From the NCBI GenBank assembly GCA_022497155.1, contig MU385723.1:372001-436000 (forward strand): DNA of 64,000 bases, read 5' to 3'. Every line of letters begins with the position of its first letter. Position 1 is the stretch's first letter. The translations under genes and the position numbers were made by a program. Below the pieces are notes generated by a model. The model was not told where the DNA came from. It made no database searches and worked only from the letters and a program-made list of their open reading frames with translations. Below, in pieces: positions 22,901 through 34,470 of the stretch. The stretch comes from Whalleya microplaca. Its lineage: Eukaryota > Ascomycota > Sordariomycetes > Xylariales > Xylariaceae.

Positions 22901-23879
22901 ACACTCGACTTTTTTTAATAAAAGAAAAAGACTTAGGTGCTACTTTTGTACAAAGAGCATTGAGAAAAAGACGATTTGGTTTGGGTTTGATTAGGCGACG
23001 CTTGTAAAAATTGCCGCCAGATGCATTACGAGTTTGCATGAACTGCGGAGCGCGGGCTACGAAGTCGAGGTGGACGTTCATTGAGACCCGGAAGGCGGCC
23101 TTTTACGAGCTCGAGTAACGATCGGTCGGTATGCGGTCACCCTACCTACTTACTGTACCTAGTATTGTACATACGTAATTACTTCGCTCTCCTTTTTTTT
23201 TTCCTCTTCCCGTTCATATTTGAGGACTGTCACGAACTCATTCTGTCGGCACAACACAACCCTAGGTTTTACATGTACATACATAATCCTCGGAAAGTGC
23301 CCAAAATAATGAAATCTAGGAGTTCGTGTCACTGCCGTGTGAAGCATGTAGTAGCTGGTAAGAAGCTCGGTTTCTATCACTGGATAGCAACTTGCCTATC
23401 AGCTCCATATAAATATTCCCCAGGGCAAGGTTCTTATAGCATTAGTCACGCTTCTGACTAATTACGTCGAGATCATAGGTCCCATGCATCCCTATATGCA
23501 GGTCCATCAAAGACTTGGACCACCATGAAGCAAAACGGCAGCACTACTGTCGCAAGTCGGTGGGTATTCCTTTGTCAGACTCAGCATAAGACTAACGTAC
23601 GATGCAACAATAGGAACAAAGGTATTGTTTGGCAGAGCATGTTTAGACAAGGAATTGTTCAGCCATCTTGCGCTAGCAGCTCTTGGAACAAAAAGGGGTC
23701 GAAATATAAGGACATACCATGCAACTAGGCACCAGGAAAGGGGTAACCTCAACATCAGCTTCTACATACTAAATACAAGATCAGGTCACCTCAAACCTGA
23801 TCACACATATCTTCCTACCTCCCCAGGTAAGTAACTACCTACTAACCAAATCCACCTCCAAACCTCCACCACCATCACA
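22901..23879. other. intergenic region
   Basis: The 3' region of TOM70 followed by the leader of the rhomboid-like gene. A pyrimidine-rich stretch and a long CACC-rich leader precede the ATG at 23880. No gene seen. Confidence 0.5.
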
Positions 23880-24722
23880 ATGACCCGTCCCATCCTCTCC
23901 AACCGCACCCGCCACTCCTCCCCCCTCACCCGCTCCTCCTCCCTCCTCAGCCGGTACTGGCTGATCTTAGCTTTCACCCTACTCACGACCTCCATCCACC
24001 TGCTCTGGCAACGCTCCCTCTCCCACTCTTCCCTCTTCCCCTTCCCCTTCCCCTTCCCCTTCCACGCCCGCCCCCCATTCTACCGCCACCTCCTCGCACA
24101 CACCCCCCACATCCCCCTCGCAACCATGCAAACCCACTTCACCTCCAGCCGCGCGAACCTGGCCGCCGGCCGCGCGCACACGCTCTTCACTGCGCCGCTC
24201 TCGCACGCGCACGCGGGACATTTGCTGTGGAACATCCTCGGGTTCGCGGGCGGCGTCGTGTGGTGCCGCCGCGCGGGCCTGCGCGAGCGGGGTGTGCTGG
24301 CTGTGTGTCTGGGAGCTGTGATCCTGGGTGAGGCTATGAGTACGGGAGGAAGTGAGACCATGGGCGCGGGGGCCGTGGTGGCGGGCCTGTGGGCCGCTGC
24401 GGCGGTGGCGAGGCCGCGGCAGAGGTTGGGGTTGGGGTTGGGGGTTCCGCTGTGGGTTTGCGTGGTGCTGGTGTCCGCCGTGCTGGGGTTGTGGGGGAGG
24501 GGGGAGGTTGATGAGCGTGTTGTCGGGGGTGCCGTGTTCGGGGCCGCGTATGCGCTGTATCTGCGATGGGTCGGGGTGAGGGTAAGGATTTCGGACGGGT
24601 TTGCGTATCGCCGCTATGTTGCCAGGTCTTGGGTTCATTCTCCGAGCTATGGGTGGGTGACCACCGATGACGTTGATCATGAGGAGGGGGGAGGGCATTC
24701 GTGGTTTAAGGGGAGGAGATAG
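23880..24722 (+). CDS. rhomboid-fold membrane protein lacking the catalytic dyad
   Basis: A single frame of 280 residues with several hydrophobic segments (about 26-43, 115-130, 138-152, 162-178, 188-205, 215-230). HAHAGHLLWN at 109-118 is the HxxxxHxxxN signature of rhomboid transmembrane helix 2. The serine motif GxSG expected in helix 4 reads MGAGAVVAG (161-169), with no serine, and the histidine expected before GG in helix 6 reads DERVVGG (211-217). Both catalytic residues are therefore missing. Family knowledge: such inactive rhomboids (iRhoms, derlin-like) bind rather than cleave membrane proteins. An FPFPFPFPF tract (about 53-61) comes from a CTTCCC microsatellite and may be a length-variable luminal loop. 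GC content rises sharply in the second half. Fold assignment is moderately sure; function is unknown. Confidence 0.6.
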   Translation: MTRPILSNRTRHSSPLTRSSSLLSRYWLILAFTLLTTSIHLLWQRSLSHSSLFPFPFPFPFHARPPFYRHLLAHTPHIPLATMQTHFTSSRANLAAGRAHTLFTAPLSHAHAGHLLWNILGFAGGVVWCRRAGLRERGVLAVCLGAVILGEAMSTGGSETMGAGAVVAGLWAAAAVARPRQRLGLGLGVPLWVCVVLVSAVLGLWGRGEVDERVVGGAVFGAAYALYLRWVGVRVRISDGFAYRRYVARSWVHSPSYGWVTTDDVDHEEGGGHSWFKGRR

Positions 24723-24979
24723 GTAAGTAAGTGGTTTGGATGTTTATGTTTATTGATGTTGCTCTGCTATGGCAGATATAGAAAATTAGAAATTATAGGA
24801 GTAGTCTATATAGGTGTTTAATAGACTGCTATGATTGTATGAAAAAGACTATCCTCCCGGCTTGATAGCATATCAGGCTCTCTTATACTCCTATAAGTGC
24901 AGTAATATACCTATGTAAAACCCTAGATGTGTAATTCTCAGAATTGTCCAAGTAGATGACACTGCCGGCCATCTTCCCC

Positions 24980-25984
24980 TTATTTAGTGATAATATCCGG
25001 GGTAAGGCTCGAACGGGACTCAAGATCAGACTCCACGGAGTCAGTATTCTCGGATTCCTCGGTAAAGCCACTGCTCGGCGTTGCTGTTCCAGAGCACCTC
25101 TCCTCCTCGATCTTGGCAATGGTATCGGCAAGGATCTCCCCCATCTGCGCGACGTTGTCGGCGTCGCGAGGGACCAGGTGGCCGAGGCCGTGGTCGTATA
25201 ACTGCGCCGTGTCCTGATTACACGTATTGTACAGGGCTACGGAAGAATAGACCAGCGGATCGTTCGAGCCGAAAACGTGGAAGGTCGGGATGTCGATAAC
25301 AGTCCCGCATTCGTCCGCTAGTTTGGTAACCATGCGATCTTTTTCTAACCCCATAGGTGGTGAACCCGCGAAGAAGATAGCAAACTGCACGAGGAGGTGT
25401 GTCAATGAACCAGCCCTGTTGGTAGATGGTGTTGGGTAGAATGATCCCGGCTTACCTTGATGCGCCGAGGAATCCCCATCTCCTGCCATCGTCTATTCTC
25501 AGCGTAGCAGATGGAGGCGGCGATCATGGCGCCCTCCGAATACCCGATGAGGGCATCAATCTCCGGGTCATCGTCGATGGTCTTAAATACAATATCCAAG
25601 GCATTTTTCAACATCTGGGAGTCAAAGTCGCCTGATTCCTCGCTTATCTTGAACTTCCGTATCGTAGCCTCGGGACTGAGCCCTCGGGGGATATGGCGGA
25701 CTCGCCGGATTATCTCGAAGGCGTCCGTACCGGAGCCCACGTCCACGAACCGGTATAAGGGGCGAGAGCCGAAGTAGTTCTCCCATCCGACTGGTGGCTC
25801 GACCTCGTGGGACCCTTGTGTGTATGTGAACGTCGCTAAGCCCTTATCCTCCATGTGCTTTGCCATGGGTCCAAGTTGGACGCCAAAATTCTGTACTGGC
25901 TGTCAGCACTCGTGTTTGAGGGGTCCATCCTAGATGACTAACCTTGGCGCTTCCATAGGCACCAGGTAAGCAAAGAAATTTCAT
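24980..25984 (-). CDS. FSH1-family serine hydrolase (LovG/thioesterase-like)
   Basis: Three exons, 25984-25943, 25890-25456 and 25384-24980, give 293 residues. The tiny first exon encodes MKFLCLPGAYGSAK, whose LCLPG is the family's oxyanion segment. The nucleophile is Ser132 in IGYSEGA, the acid Asp201 in HVFGSNDPLVYSS and the base His228 in DHGLGHLVPRD, so the alpha/beta-hydrolase triad is complete. There is no signal peptide. The FSH1 family includes LovG, which releases the lovastatin polyketide from its PKS, and similar hydrolases in other fungal PKS clusters. This gene is divergent from a PKS that has no thioesterase domain, so product release in trans is the natural inference. The last ~45 residues are Ser/Glu-rich and probably disordered. 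Family certain; substrate inferred. Confidence 0.88.
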
Positions 25985-26600
25985 TGTGGCTAGAGACTAC
26001 AATGTTGAGCCTCTTTGAACTAGATATCCCGTATCTTGTTCAATTTCTTACATCTTAGAATAGATCAGACAAGAAGTACATGGTCATCTCTGCAACTTAT
26101 TCTATATTATTGAGGCGACACTGCATGGATGTACGCGTTGCCTCACAGGACCGAGTGCATTACGATATCGATGACATCCTATCTTGAGTGTCCTAGACCA
26201 CTGCTCCGATCCATCGTATTACACGTTATGACTACATGGATACGCCACGCCTTACAGCGCGCAGGGATGAGCATCACCTTACGTGGGCACAATTCTCGTG
26301 GGGTGCTGGCAACATTACCTCTGAAGTGATATATGCCAAGAATTAACATTCCGCCTGCAGCTCTTCTTGGGCAGAAACCAACACGAATAAGTAGCCTGCA
26401 GTCGATGAATTCTTTACTCCACCTATCAGACGAGTTTTAGGTCCGCTATATCAAGTCTTCAACGCCGAGACATGCTCACCCAATACATGCCAGGACGGCG
26501 GTTGCCGAAGGACTCAAGAGAATACCACAGTAAGAATGAATTGCTACCAGGTCCTAATTTGTGAAGATCTCACGAGAAAGGGTTGCCAGTGATTTAGCGA

Positions 26601-26610
26601 CGGACGTCCG
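26601..26610. promoter_or_regulatory. candidate Zn2Cys6 binding site CGG-N4-CCG
   Basis: CGGACGTCCG is a perfect 10-bp palindrome with inverted CGG half sites 4 nt apart. It lies about 620 bases from the hydrolase ATG and about 900 from the PKS ATG. Binding is not shown; a palindrome of this size can arise by chance. Confidence 0.3.
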
Positions 26611-26723
26611 GTTGTGGCGGATACGAGTTGCCATCTACGGACAGCCGTGTATGCCATTGAACGGGATGACGCGAGCTACTGCGTACCTTAACTTTAAAGG
26701 CTAAAGGGACTCTGGTATTGACC

Positions 26724-26792
26724 AGTGAGAAAGTGTCAACATGATTAGTGAGAGAGTGTCAGCATGATTAGTGAGAAAGTGTCAGCAGAGAG
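26724..26792. repeat. three tandem copies of a 23-bp repeat in the PKS promoter
   Basis: Units at 26724-26746, 26747-26769 and 26770-26792 share AGTGAGAAAGTGTCAGCATG, with one or two changes in units 1 and 2 and a diverged end in unit 3. They lie about 720 bases upstream of the PKS start. Confidence 0.85.
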
Positions 26793-27020
26793 AACACCAC
26801 TCGCTAAGTCATGCCATTTTATTGACAGGGACTGTATGCAACCTGTAACAGAACTCTCCCATTAGACTTTTGGTTGGGACTTGTCATAACCTTCCTACTT
26901 AAGTCCTCAAGAAACAAAGTTAGATCTCCTGCTGCAAGTGTTTCACAATATCATTGCCGAGTAACCGTGAAAGTCGTTCATCCTCCGAGAAACAAATCAC
27001 CATCGATCACCTATCGCTAA

Positions 27021-27368
27021 ATGAAGCTGTTCTCAACATTTTCAATGCAGAGACTTGTCTGCTGCACCCAAATGGAGCAGGGCGAGAGAAGAGGTTGTCT
27101 CAGATTAAAGCCAAACGGAGGTGATGCTGGATGGACCCGAATAGGGGGTCCAGTTACTATAGTTCAATATCATGAAGCCCACCCAAACAGGAGAAGCGTT
27201 CTGAGACTGGAAAACCTGCTTCCAGCATGTCATGAATTGCATCAGTTCTGCCAGGCTTTGGAAACTTACGCAAAACGGCTTAATCTTTCAATGTTCATCG
27301 CCTCTAATATGAGTTTGTATAATCGTCATGGCGATTGTAAGATAATTTGTCTCGCATGTAGAGGGTGA
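27021..27368 (+). CDS. doubtful small ORF upstream of the PKS
   Basis: An ATG-initiated frame of 115 residues ends 144 bases before the PKS start. It has no recognised domain, signal peptide or membrane segment. Composition is Cys/His/Arg-rich without pattern. It could be an upstream ORF in a long PKS leader, or chance. Listed only because it is the largest open frame in the shared promoter. Confidence 0.15.
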   Translation: MKLFSTFSMQRLVCCTQMEQGERRGCLRLKPNGGDAGWTRIGGPVTIVQYHEAHPNRRSVLRLENLLPACHELHQFCQALETYAKRLNLSMFIASNMSLYNRHGDCKIICLACRG

Positions 27369-27512
27369 CTGAAGTGTTTCTCCTTACTAGTTACCATATA
27401 CTTACACTCTAGTACAGCGATTTAAGATATCCCATCTTTTCTTGAGATTATCCATCCCGACTATTCCTTGTTACCGTCCCTTACCTTTCTTTTTTCTCTT
27501 ATACCCCCGGAG

Positions 27513-30500
27513 ATGGAGCCTGAAGAGTTGATGCCCATCGCCATCGTCGGCATGTCATGCCGGCTACCCGGCGACGTGTCCTCGCCGGGTGATTTCTGGA
27601 AGCTCCTAACCAAGGGCCGCAGTGCGTGGTCCAAGATACCCAAGGATCGCTTCAACCAGGAGGCTTACCATCACCCCAATCCCGAGAAGAAGGGCACCAT
27701 AAACTCTCAGGGAGGATACTTCCTATCGCAGAACCTCGAGATGTTCGATCCCGGATTCTTCGATATGACACGCAAGGAAGCTGAGACTTTGGGTGCGTAA
27801 ATCAGAGATGTCTTTCATTAACCCACCCTTATTGTCACATACTAATGGCCAACTACGTAAAGATCCTACCCAGCGTCTCCTCCTCGAATGCTCCTACGAG
27901 GCCCTCGAGAACGCCGGCATCCCCAAAGAATCCATCGCAGGCGAGAAAGTGGGCGTGTTCATCGGCGGCCCTGATAACGAGCATCGGATGGGCAACCTAC
28001 GAGACCTAGACGACTCGCCGGTGTTCGATCCCACCGGGGCTCAGGGTGCATTTCTAGCTGGTCGAATATCATACTTCTTCAACCTGCGGGGGCCGACCGT
28101 CACGGTGGACACGGCGTGCTCGTCGAGCATGCACGCGTTGCACATGGCTGTCCAGAGTATCCGCGCAGGAGAATCGGAACAGGCGATCGTAGGGGCATCG
28201 CACTTGATCACACAGCCGGACGTATGGGTATCTATGGCGAAGCTAAGGTAGGCGAATGAGAGCCCCTTGTGTGTAAGGTGCTCACTAGCTCACAGCATGG
28301 TATAGACTCTTTGCCGACTCAGGGAAGACGTACGCGTTCGACCACAGGGCGAATTCTGGGTATGCTAGGGGCGAAGGGGTGGTTTGTATGATCGTCAAAC
28401 CTCTACATAAAGCAATGGAGGATAGGGACCATATTAATGCTGTCATTGCCCATACCGGGATCAGCCATAATGGCAGGACAGTCGGTACGTAAACCTCCCT
28501 GCTGTTCTGATGCCCGTTAGCAATTGACTCACGAATAATTCTACAGGTATCGTAGCACCAAGTTCGGAAGAACAAGAGCGATTACTACGCAGTGTGCTTG
28601 CACAAGCCAATATTGACGCCAAGGATATCGGCTTTTTTGAAGCTCATGGTACTGGAACTAAGGTTGGGGACCCTATCGAGGCGAAGGGTATTTATAGAGC
28701 ATTGGGGCAGAGCCTTGAGATGGACGAACCGTTAAATATCGGGTCGGTGAAGTCGAATATAGGTCATCTTGAAAATGCTAGTGGCATCGTGTCTGTCATG
28801 AAAGCCGCCCTCATGCTAGAAAAGGGGTTTATAGTACCGAATGCCGATTTCGAGAAAGAAAATCCAGCCATCCCGCTCTCAGAATGGAACCTTAGAGTAA
28901 GCCTGCCGAGGCTGCTAATTGAAGACAATACTGATATATGGCTATATAGATTTCACGGAGGCAGCAGCCATTCCCGCGAAACAAGGACTACGTCTGCGTG
29001 AATAACTTTGGGTACAGCGGTTCAAACGGCCACGCGGTACTAAAAGCCGTGCCGGAGGAAAACGAGATCGAATTTCTGGATGCTGCAAAGTTCGAGGGCC
29101 ACATCAAGATGAAGCGCTTATTCATACTCAGTGCCAACGATGAAGCCGCGGTACGAAAGAGCATGGAACAGTTGGGGATATTCCTTGAGCAGCATGCCGA
29201 GCTTTACCAGAGCACCATGCCCAGAAATTTAGCTTGTAAGTTGTGAAATAAACCCTTCTTATACCTAGTGTGGGAAGAAGACCCGCTGACAAGTCATATC
29301 TAGACACATTATGCCAGCGCCGCTCGCAACTATCGTGGCGGGTAGCCATAGTAGCCGATATGTGCAGCAAACTGGCAAGCGCCCTCAACAGTCCTGAGGC
29401 GATTCCAAAACGCGCACCTGCGAAGTCACCAAGGCTCGGCTTTATCTTTACAGGACAAGGTGCGCAGTGGTATGCCATGGGCCGTGAGCTTCTGGAATCG
29501 CATGCCGTGTTTGCGTCGGCTATCGAGCGAGCCGATAGTCACCTGATGTCTATGGGAGCTGACTTTTCGCTCCTAGAGGAGCTCACTCGAGACGAAAAGG
29601 ACACCCGCGTGGGTATGGCTCACATTAGCCAGCCAATCTGCACCGCTGTGCAGATTGGACTCGTCGATCTGCTGACCTCATGGGGCGTCAAGCCTTGCTC
29701 AGTCACCGGCCACTCTAGTGGAGAGATCGCCGCAGCGTATGCCACTGGCGCGCTAACACTCGAAGCAGCAATGTTAGCAGCGTACTATCGCGGCCAAGCC
29801 ATCATCGACCTGAAGAGGAATTTTCGGGGAGTTCAAGGCTCGATGATGGCCGTGGGTGCTAGCGCCGAAGATCTGCAGCCGTTGCTCAAGCAGTTACGAC
29901 ATCCTCTGAAAGCCGTAGCTGCGTGTGAAAACTCTCCCAGCTCGACGACTCTTTCGGGCGACGTAGAGGCTATAGACGAGCTCTCGGCCATGCTGACAAA
30001 CAGGCAGATTTTCAACCGCAAGCTCTTGGTCGACGTCGCCTATCATTCTCCGCATATGAAACTGATAGCTGAAACGTATCATGGTATGATTGCGGATATA
30101 GAACTCCAAAGGACAAGGGGCGACGTTATGTTCTTCTCTTCTCTGCGTGGCCGCAAAGTCGCTTCAGAGGAGCTTGGTCCACAGTACTGGGTGGAAAACC
30201 TCACAAACCCCGTGCGGTTCACGACAGCACTACAGCTGCTCTGCAAGGAGAGCCGGCCAGACATCTTAGTCGAGATAGGTCCGCATGCCGCACTCAAGGG
30301 TCCTATTCTGCAGATTCTCAAGGCGCTGGGATTGCCACCCGCCAAAGCGCCAGCCTACATCCCAACACTCGTTCGCGGCCGTGATGCCACCGAGACGTGT
30401 CTGGAACTCGCTGGCCAACTGTTCACGCACGGATATGAGAACATCAACTTTTTCAACATCAACCACAACCGCTCTGAAGTTGAGAAACCCGACGTTATTC

Positions 30501-33500
30501 CGTTCCTATACACGTATCCATGGTCCCGCCAGCGCTGTTGGTACGAAAGTCGGATCTCGCGCCAACACCGGCTCAAGCCTTTCGCGCGCCACGATTTGAT
30601 CGGGACGTTGACGGACTGGAGTAGTGATCTCGAACCAACGTGGCGCAATTTCATCAGGCTTGAAGATATACCGTGGCTTCGTGAATACCGCATAGGGGGG
30701 CGTTCAGTATTTCCCGTCTCGGCCTTCATCTCCATGGTTGTGGAAGCAGCCAACCAATGGGCAGTATTGAAAGGGCTCGAAACCACTCGATTCGAGTTTC
30801 ACGATATCGTTGTCCCGGAGCAATTGTTCTTAGAGGATGATGAACAAGTCGAGCTACTGCTATGCCTCAGGCCATGTTCTACGCTCGACCTTGCGAGAAG
30901 CGAGTTTCATATCACGAGCTTCGAATCGAAGCGAGGATGGCTGGAGCATTGTCACGGGTATGTCGAAACAAAGCGCCAGCAGAGCGATGCCGAGGACTCT
31001 ATCTGCTCTACGAAGTCCTCGAACCCCGGGCCAGGGAGTAGTAGTATGTCACCGGTACCCGCCACGATCTTCTACTTCAACCTGAACGCCGAGGGTATTA
31101 CATATCCGCACACCTTCTGGAACCTGACCAGTGTGGATGTAAACGAGCACGGAGCTTATGCGCAGGGTGTGCTTCAAGACACTAAGCTCATCATGCCGTT
31201 GGCGTATGAGTCTCCGTACTTAGTTCATCCGGCCACTTTAGAGCCCCTTATCCAAGTATCGCAAGCTAATCTGGGAATCAACAATATCGGTATCCCACAG
31301 CTACCATCTGCGATCAAGCAACTAAGAATAGATCTAAGTGATGATTGGTCTCGGAATCCTTACTCTAAGTTTACGGTCCAGTCGACCCAGGATGCTAAGT
31401 CCAAGTCGTTCTTAGCCGAACTGTTTGCGCCAGCGGATAGCGAAGCACCTCGCGTCTCTATGCTCGGACTGGAGCTCACGCCATTGAAGACCGTGGTGCC
31501 CGAGCCTACCAAACCGAGAGAGTTGTGCTACAAAGTGCGATGGGAGCATGCACAAGAGCGCCAGGCCAATGGGGTAAGCCACGCACACATGAAAGCTCAC
31601 GGGGAGAGGGTGACGCTCGTGACCGGGCGTTCCCAAGACGACACTCTCGTGGCGTCGTTATGCGAAGCAATCCAGGCGCATTCCGGAATTTCCCCAGCAG
31701 TTTCCGGCCTGCTCGATATCAATGATTTCAGTGGCTTCTTTGTAGTGCTTTCGGAGCTCGACCGTGCTGTGCTGGCCACCGCGAACAAGATCGAGTTCGA
31801 GCAGGTCCAGCGCCTGCTGACGCGAGCTGGGGGTCTGCTGTGGGTGACCTGCGGCGCATCCAAGGTTCCCACGTACCCGAGCACTAATATGGCACTGGGT
31901 CTGCTTCGCACGGCACGCTCGGAGCTTGGGAAGGTCGCTGCGACGCTGGACCTCGATCCGGATAGCACGCTGGATGTTGAAGGCCAGGTCGAGCTGATTG
32001 AGGATGCGTTCAGACGGACAGTGCTCGCAGATAATGCCCAGTCTGAGGTCGAGTTTGCCGAGCAAGGGGGAGAGCTCGTTGTGCCGCGGTTTGTCGTCGA
32101 CGAGGAGATGAACCTGCGCGTCCATCGTGAGCTAGGAGAATCCGAGCCGTACCTCCAGGACTTCCACCAGCCCCGGCGCCGGCTGCAACTCGCTATACCA
32201 ACAACCGGCTCGCTTGATACGCTATACTTTGAGGACATCCCAGCTGCCGAGACCCTGGGAAACGACCAAGTCGAGATAGAGGTACACTCTACACGGTTAA
32301 GCCAATGTGATGCTGTCGCAACCAATGGCACAGACGCATCCATAGATCTGGTCGAAAGATCCTGCAGCGGCACTGTTGTCCGTGTTGGTAGCGGTGTCAT
32401 TGATATCAGCGTCGGTGATTCAGTCTGTGCTCTAGCTGAAGGTCGATTGGGCACCCACGCTCGCGCAGCGTCGAACTGCGCCGTTCAGATCCCTGAGCAG
32501 ATGAACTTCGAGGACGCAGCCTTGATCCCGTCCGCCTTCTGCACGGCTTTCTACGCACTTTCACATGTTGCACGTATTAGCAGATCAGAGCGTATTCTCA
32601 TCCACATTACTGGTGATGAAGGACTCGCCGCCATCCAGGTGGCCCAATATCTTGGGGCTGAAGTGCTGGTAGCAGTTGATGGCAGTGAGAAGAGAGATTG
32701 TATAGTGAAGTCATTCGGTATCAAGGCTGACCATGTCTTCGATGTCGCTAGCATCTATTTCGATCGTGAAATGCAAGACTTCTCCGAGGGGGCCGGTGTA
32801 TGTGCTGTCTTCACCACTTCATCCACTCTATCCTCATCTACCAATGCTGAAAGGGCGTGGACGCATGTCGCTCCATTTGGTCGTATTATCCATATCCAGG
32901 GATCATTCCAGAATCGAAAGAGTCGGGATGCCCGCCCGAAGCTCGCTGAGAACGTCAGCTTCCTGTCAGTCAATTTGTTTAGCTTGGCCGTCACACGCCC
33001 TCGGTTCATGAGGGACATTCTCAGGACTGTCATGAGCCATTTCTTAGAGGGTGCTTTCAAGCCCCTGAAGAAGTTGGTTGTTCTGCAAATGACGGGTATC
33101 TACAGGGGATTGCAGATGATTCAACAGGGCACCCTGCACCCAATAGTAGTTTCCGCCCAAAAGGGCGAGCAGGTTAAGGTAAGCCAGTATCCCCTTAAGT
33201 TATACTTATCTTGAACCATGGGCCAGGGCAACACTGACACTTCCTATAGGCACTGCATCACTCCTCGAAGTGTTTTCTTAACCCCAACGGTACCCACATC
33301 ATCATCGGTGGCACCGGTGGCTTAGGACGTAGTATGGCCAAGTGGATGGTTGACCACGGCGCGCGGTACATCGTGCTGGTATCTCGGAGCGGAGAAAAAG
33401 GCACGGAACTACAGCAATGCATGGACGAGCTACGAGACAGAGCAACCCTCGTCGTCAGAGCATGCGACATCGCCAGCGAAGAAGAAGTCTTCCGGCTCGT

Positions 33501-34470
33501 GGGCGAGTGCATCGAGGCGCTTCCGCAAATCTGCGGCGTCGTCCACGCCGCCATGGTACTCCACGTAAGTCTACCTACCTACCTATTTCCAAGAACGATA
33601 CCTATGTAAAGGGGGCTGGCTAACGGTGGTTGGTGATAGGACGGCCTGCTGGAAGACATGACCCACGCCTCGTACCTCTCCACGATCCGCGCCAAGGTCA
33701 ACGGCACCTGGAACATCCACAACGCGCTCGAGAGCGTCCATGCGCGCCCGGACTACTTCGTCCTCCTCTCCAGCGCCGCGGGCGTCATCGGCAGCCGCGG
33801 GCAGGCCGCCTACGCCGCCGCCAACACCTTCCTGGACGGCTTCGCCGCCTGCCGCGCCGCCCGCGGCCTCCCCGGCGTATCGCTCGACCTGACGGCCGTC
33901 ACGGGCGCCGGCTACGTCGCTGGGAGCGCGTCGCAGCAGCGGCAGGACGAGATCCTCCGGAACTTCGGCGGGCAGACCGTCTCCGAGGCCGAGGTGCTGA
34001 GTCTCCTGGCCGTGGCCACGTCGGGGAAGTGCAGCAGCGCACAGTGCCTGACGGGCCTCAAGATCGTCCCTAGTGGTAGTGCTGCTGGCACGTTGCCCTA
34101 CTACGCCGAGGATCCGCGCTTCGCACACCTCAAAGCGGCGGCGGTGGCTGAGACGCGGGCCGCGGGCGTGGCCGCGGCGCCCGCGGTGTCCTATCGGAGC
34201 GAGTTCCGGGCGGCGGGCAGCAGCGACGAGGCGCGCGAGGTCGCCGTGCAGGGCGTGTTGCATAAGCTGTCGGAGGTGCTCTCGGTGGCGCGCGAGGATG
34301 TGGACGCCCAGCGCAGCATGGCGTCCTATGGTCTGGACTCGCTGACGGCCATCGAGGTGCGCAATTGGATTACGAGGGAGCTCGGCGCTACGCTTGAGAT
34401 CCTGGAGTTGCTGACTAGTGCCAACGTGTTGGATTTGGCGGCGCTGATCGTTTCAAGGACGAGGGCATGA
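27513..34470 (+). CDS. highly-reducing-type polyketide synthase, KS-AT-DH*-ER*-KR-ACP
   Basis: Eight exons (27513-27792, 27863-28247, 28306-28484, 28547-28896, 28950-29235, 29304-33178, 33250-33564, 33640-34470) join in phase to 2166 residues. KS is intact: Cys179 in DTACSSS, His315 in EAHGTGT, His355 in NIGHLEN. AT has GHSSGE with Ser631. DH is present (about 925-1230), but the catalytic His is Tyr955 (LREYRIGGRSVFP) and the Asp is Glu1140 (HPATLEPLIQ). No C-methyltransferase motif lies between DH and ER. ER (about 1440-1760) has a degenerate NADPH loop, TGDEGL at 1596-1601 where AAGGVG is usual. KR is intact: GGTGGLG from about 1805, Ser1935, Tyr1948, Asn1952. ACP carries GLDSL with Ser2124. 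There is no thioesterase. The sequence predicts chain extension with ketoreduction but impaired dehydration and enoyl reduction. The product is unknown. Exon 1 start is the first ATG followed by the KS motif IAIVGMSCRLPG. Confidence 0.93.

Larger units (their letters stand above)
25985..27512. promoter_or_regulatory. shared divergent promoter of the hydrolase and the PKS
   Basis: This 1.5-kb region separates the two divergent genes. It holds a perfect palindrome CGGACGTCCG (26601-26610), which fits the inverted CGG triplets bound by Zn2Cys6 activators, and a 23-bp triple repeat (26724-26792). A possible short ORF lies at 27021-27368. No other gene is visible, so the pair is probably co-regulated from here; that is inference from arrangement. 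Confidence 0.5.
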
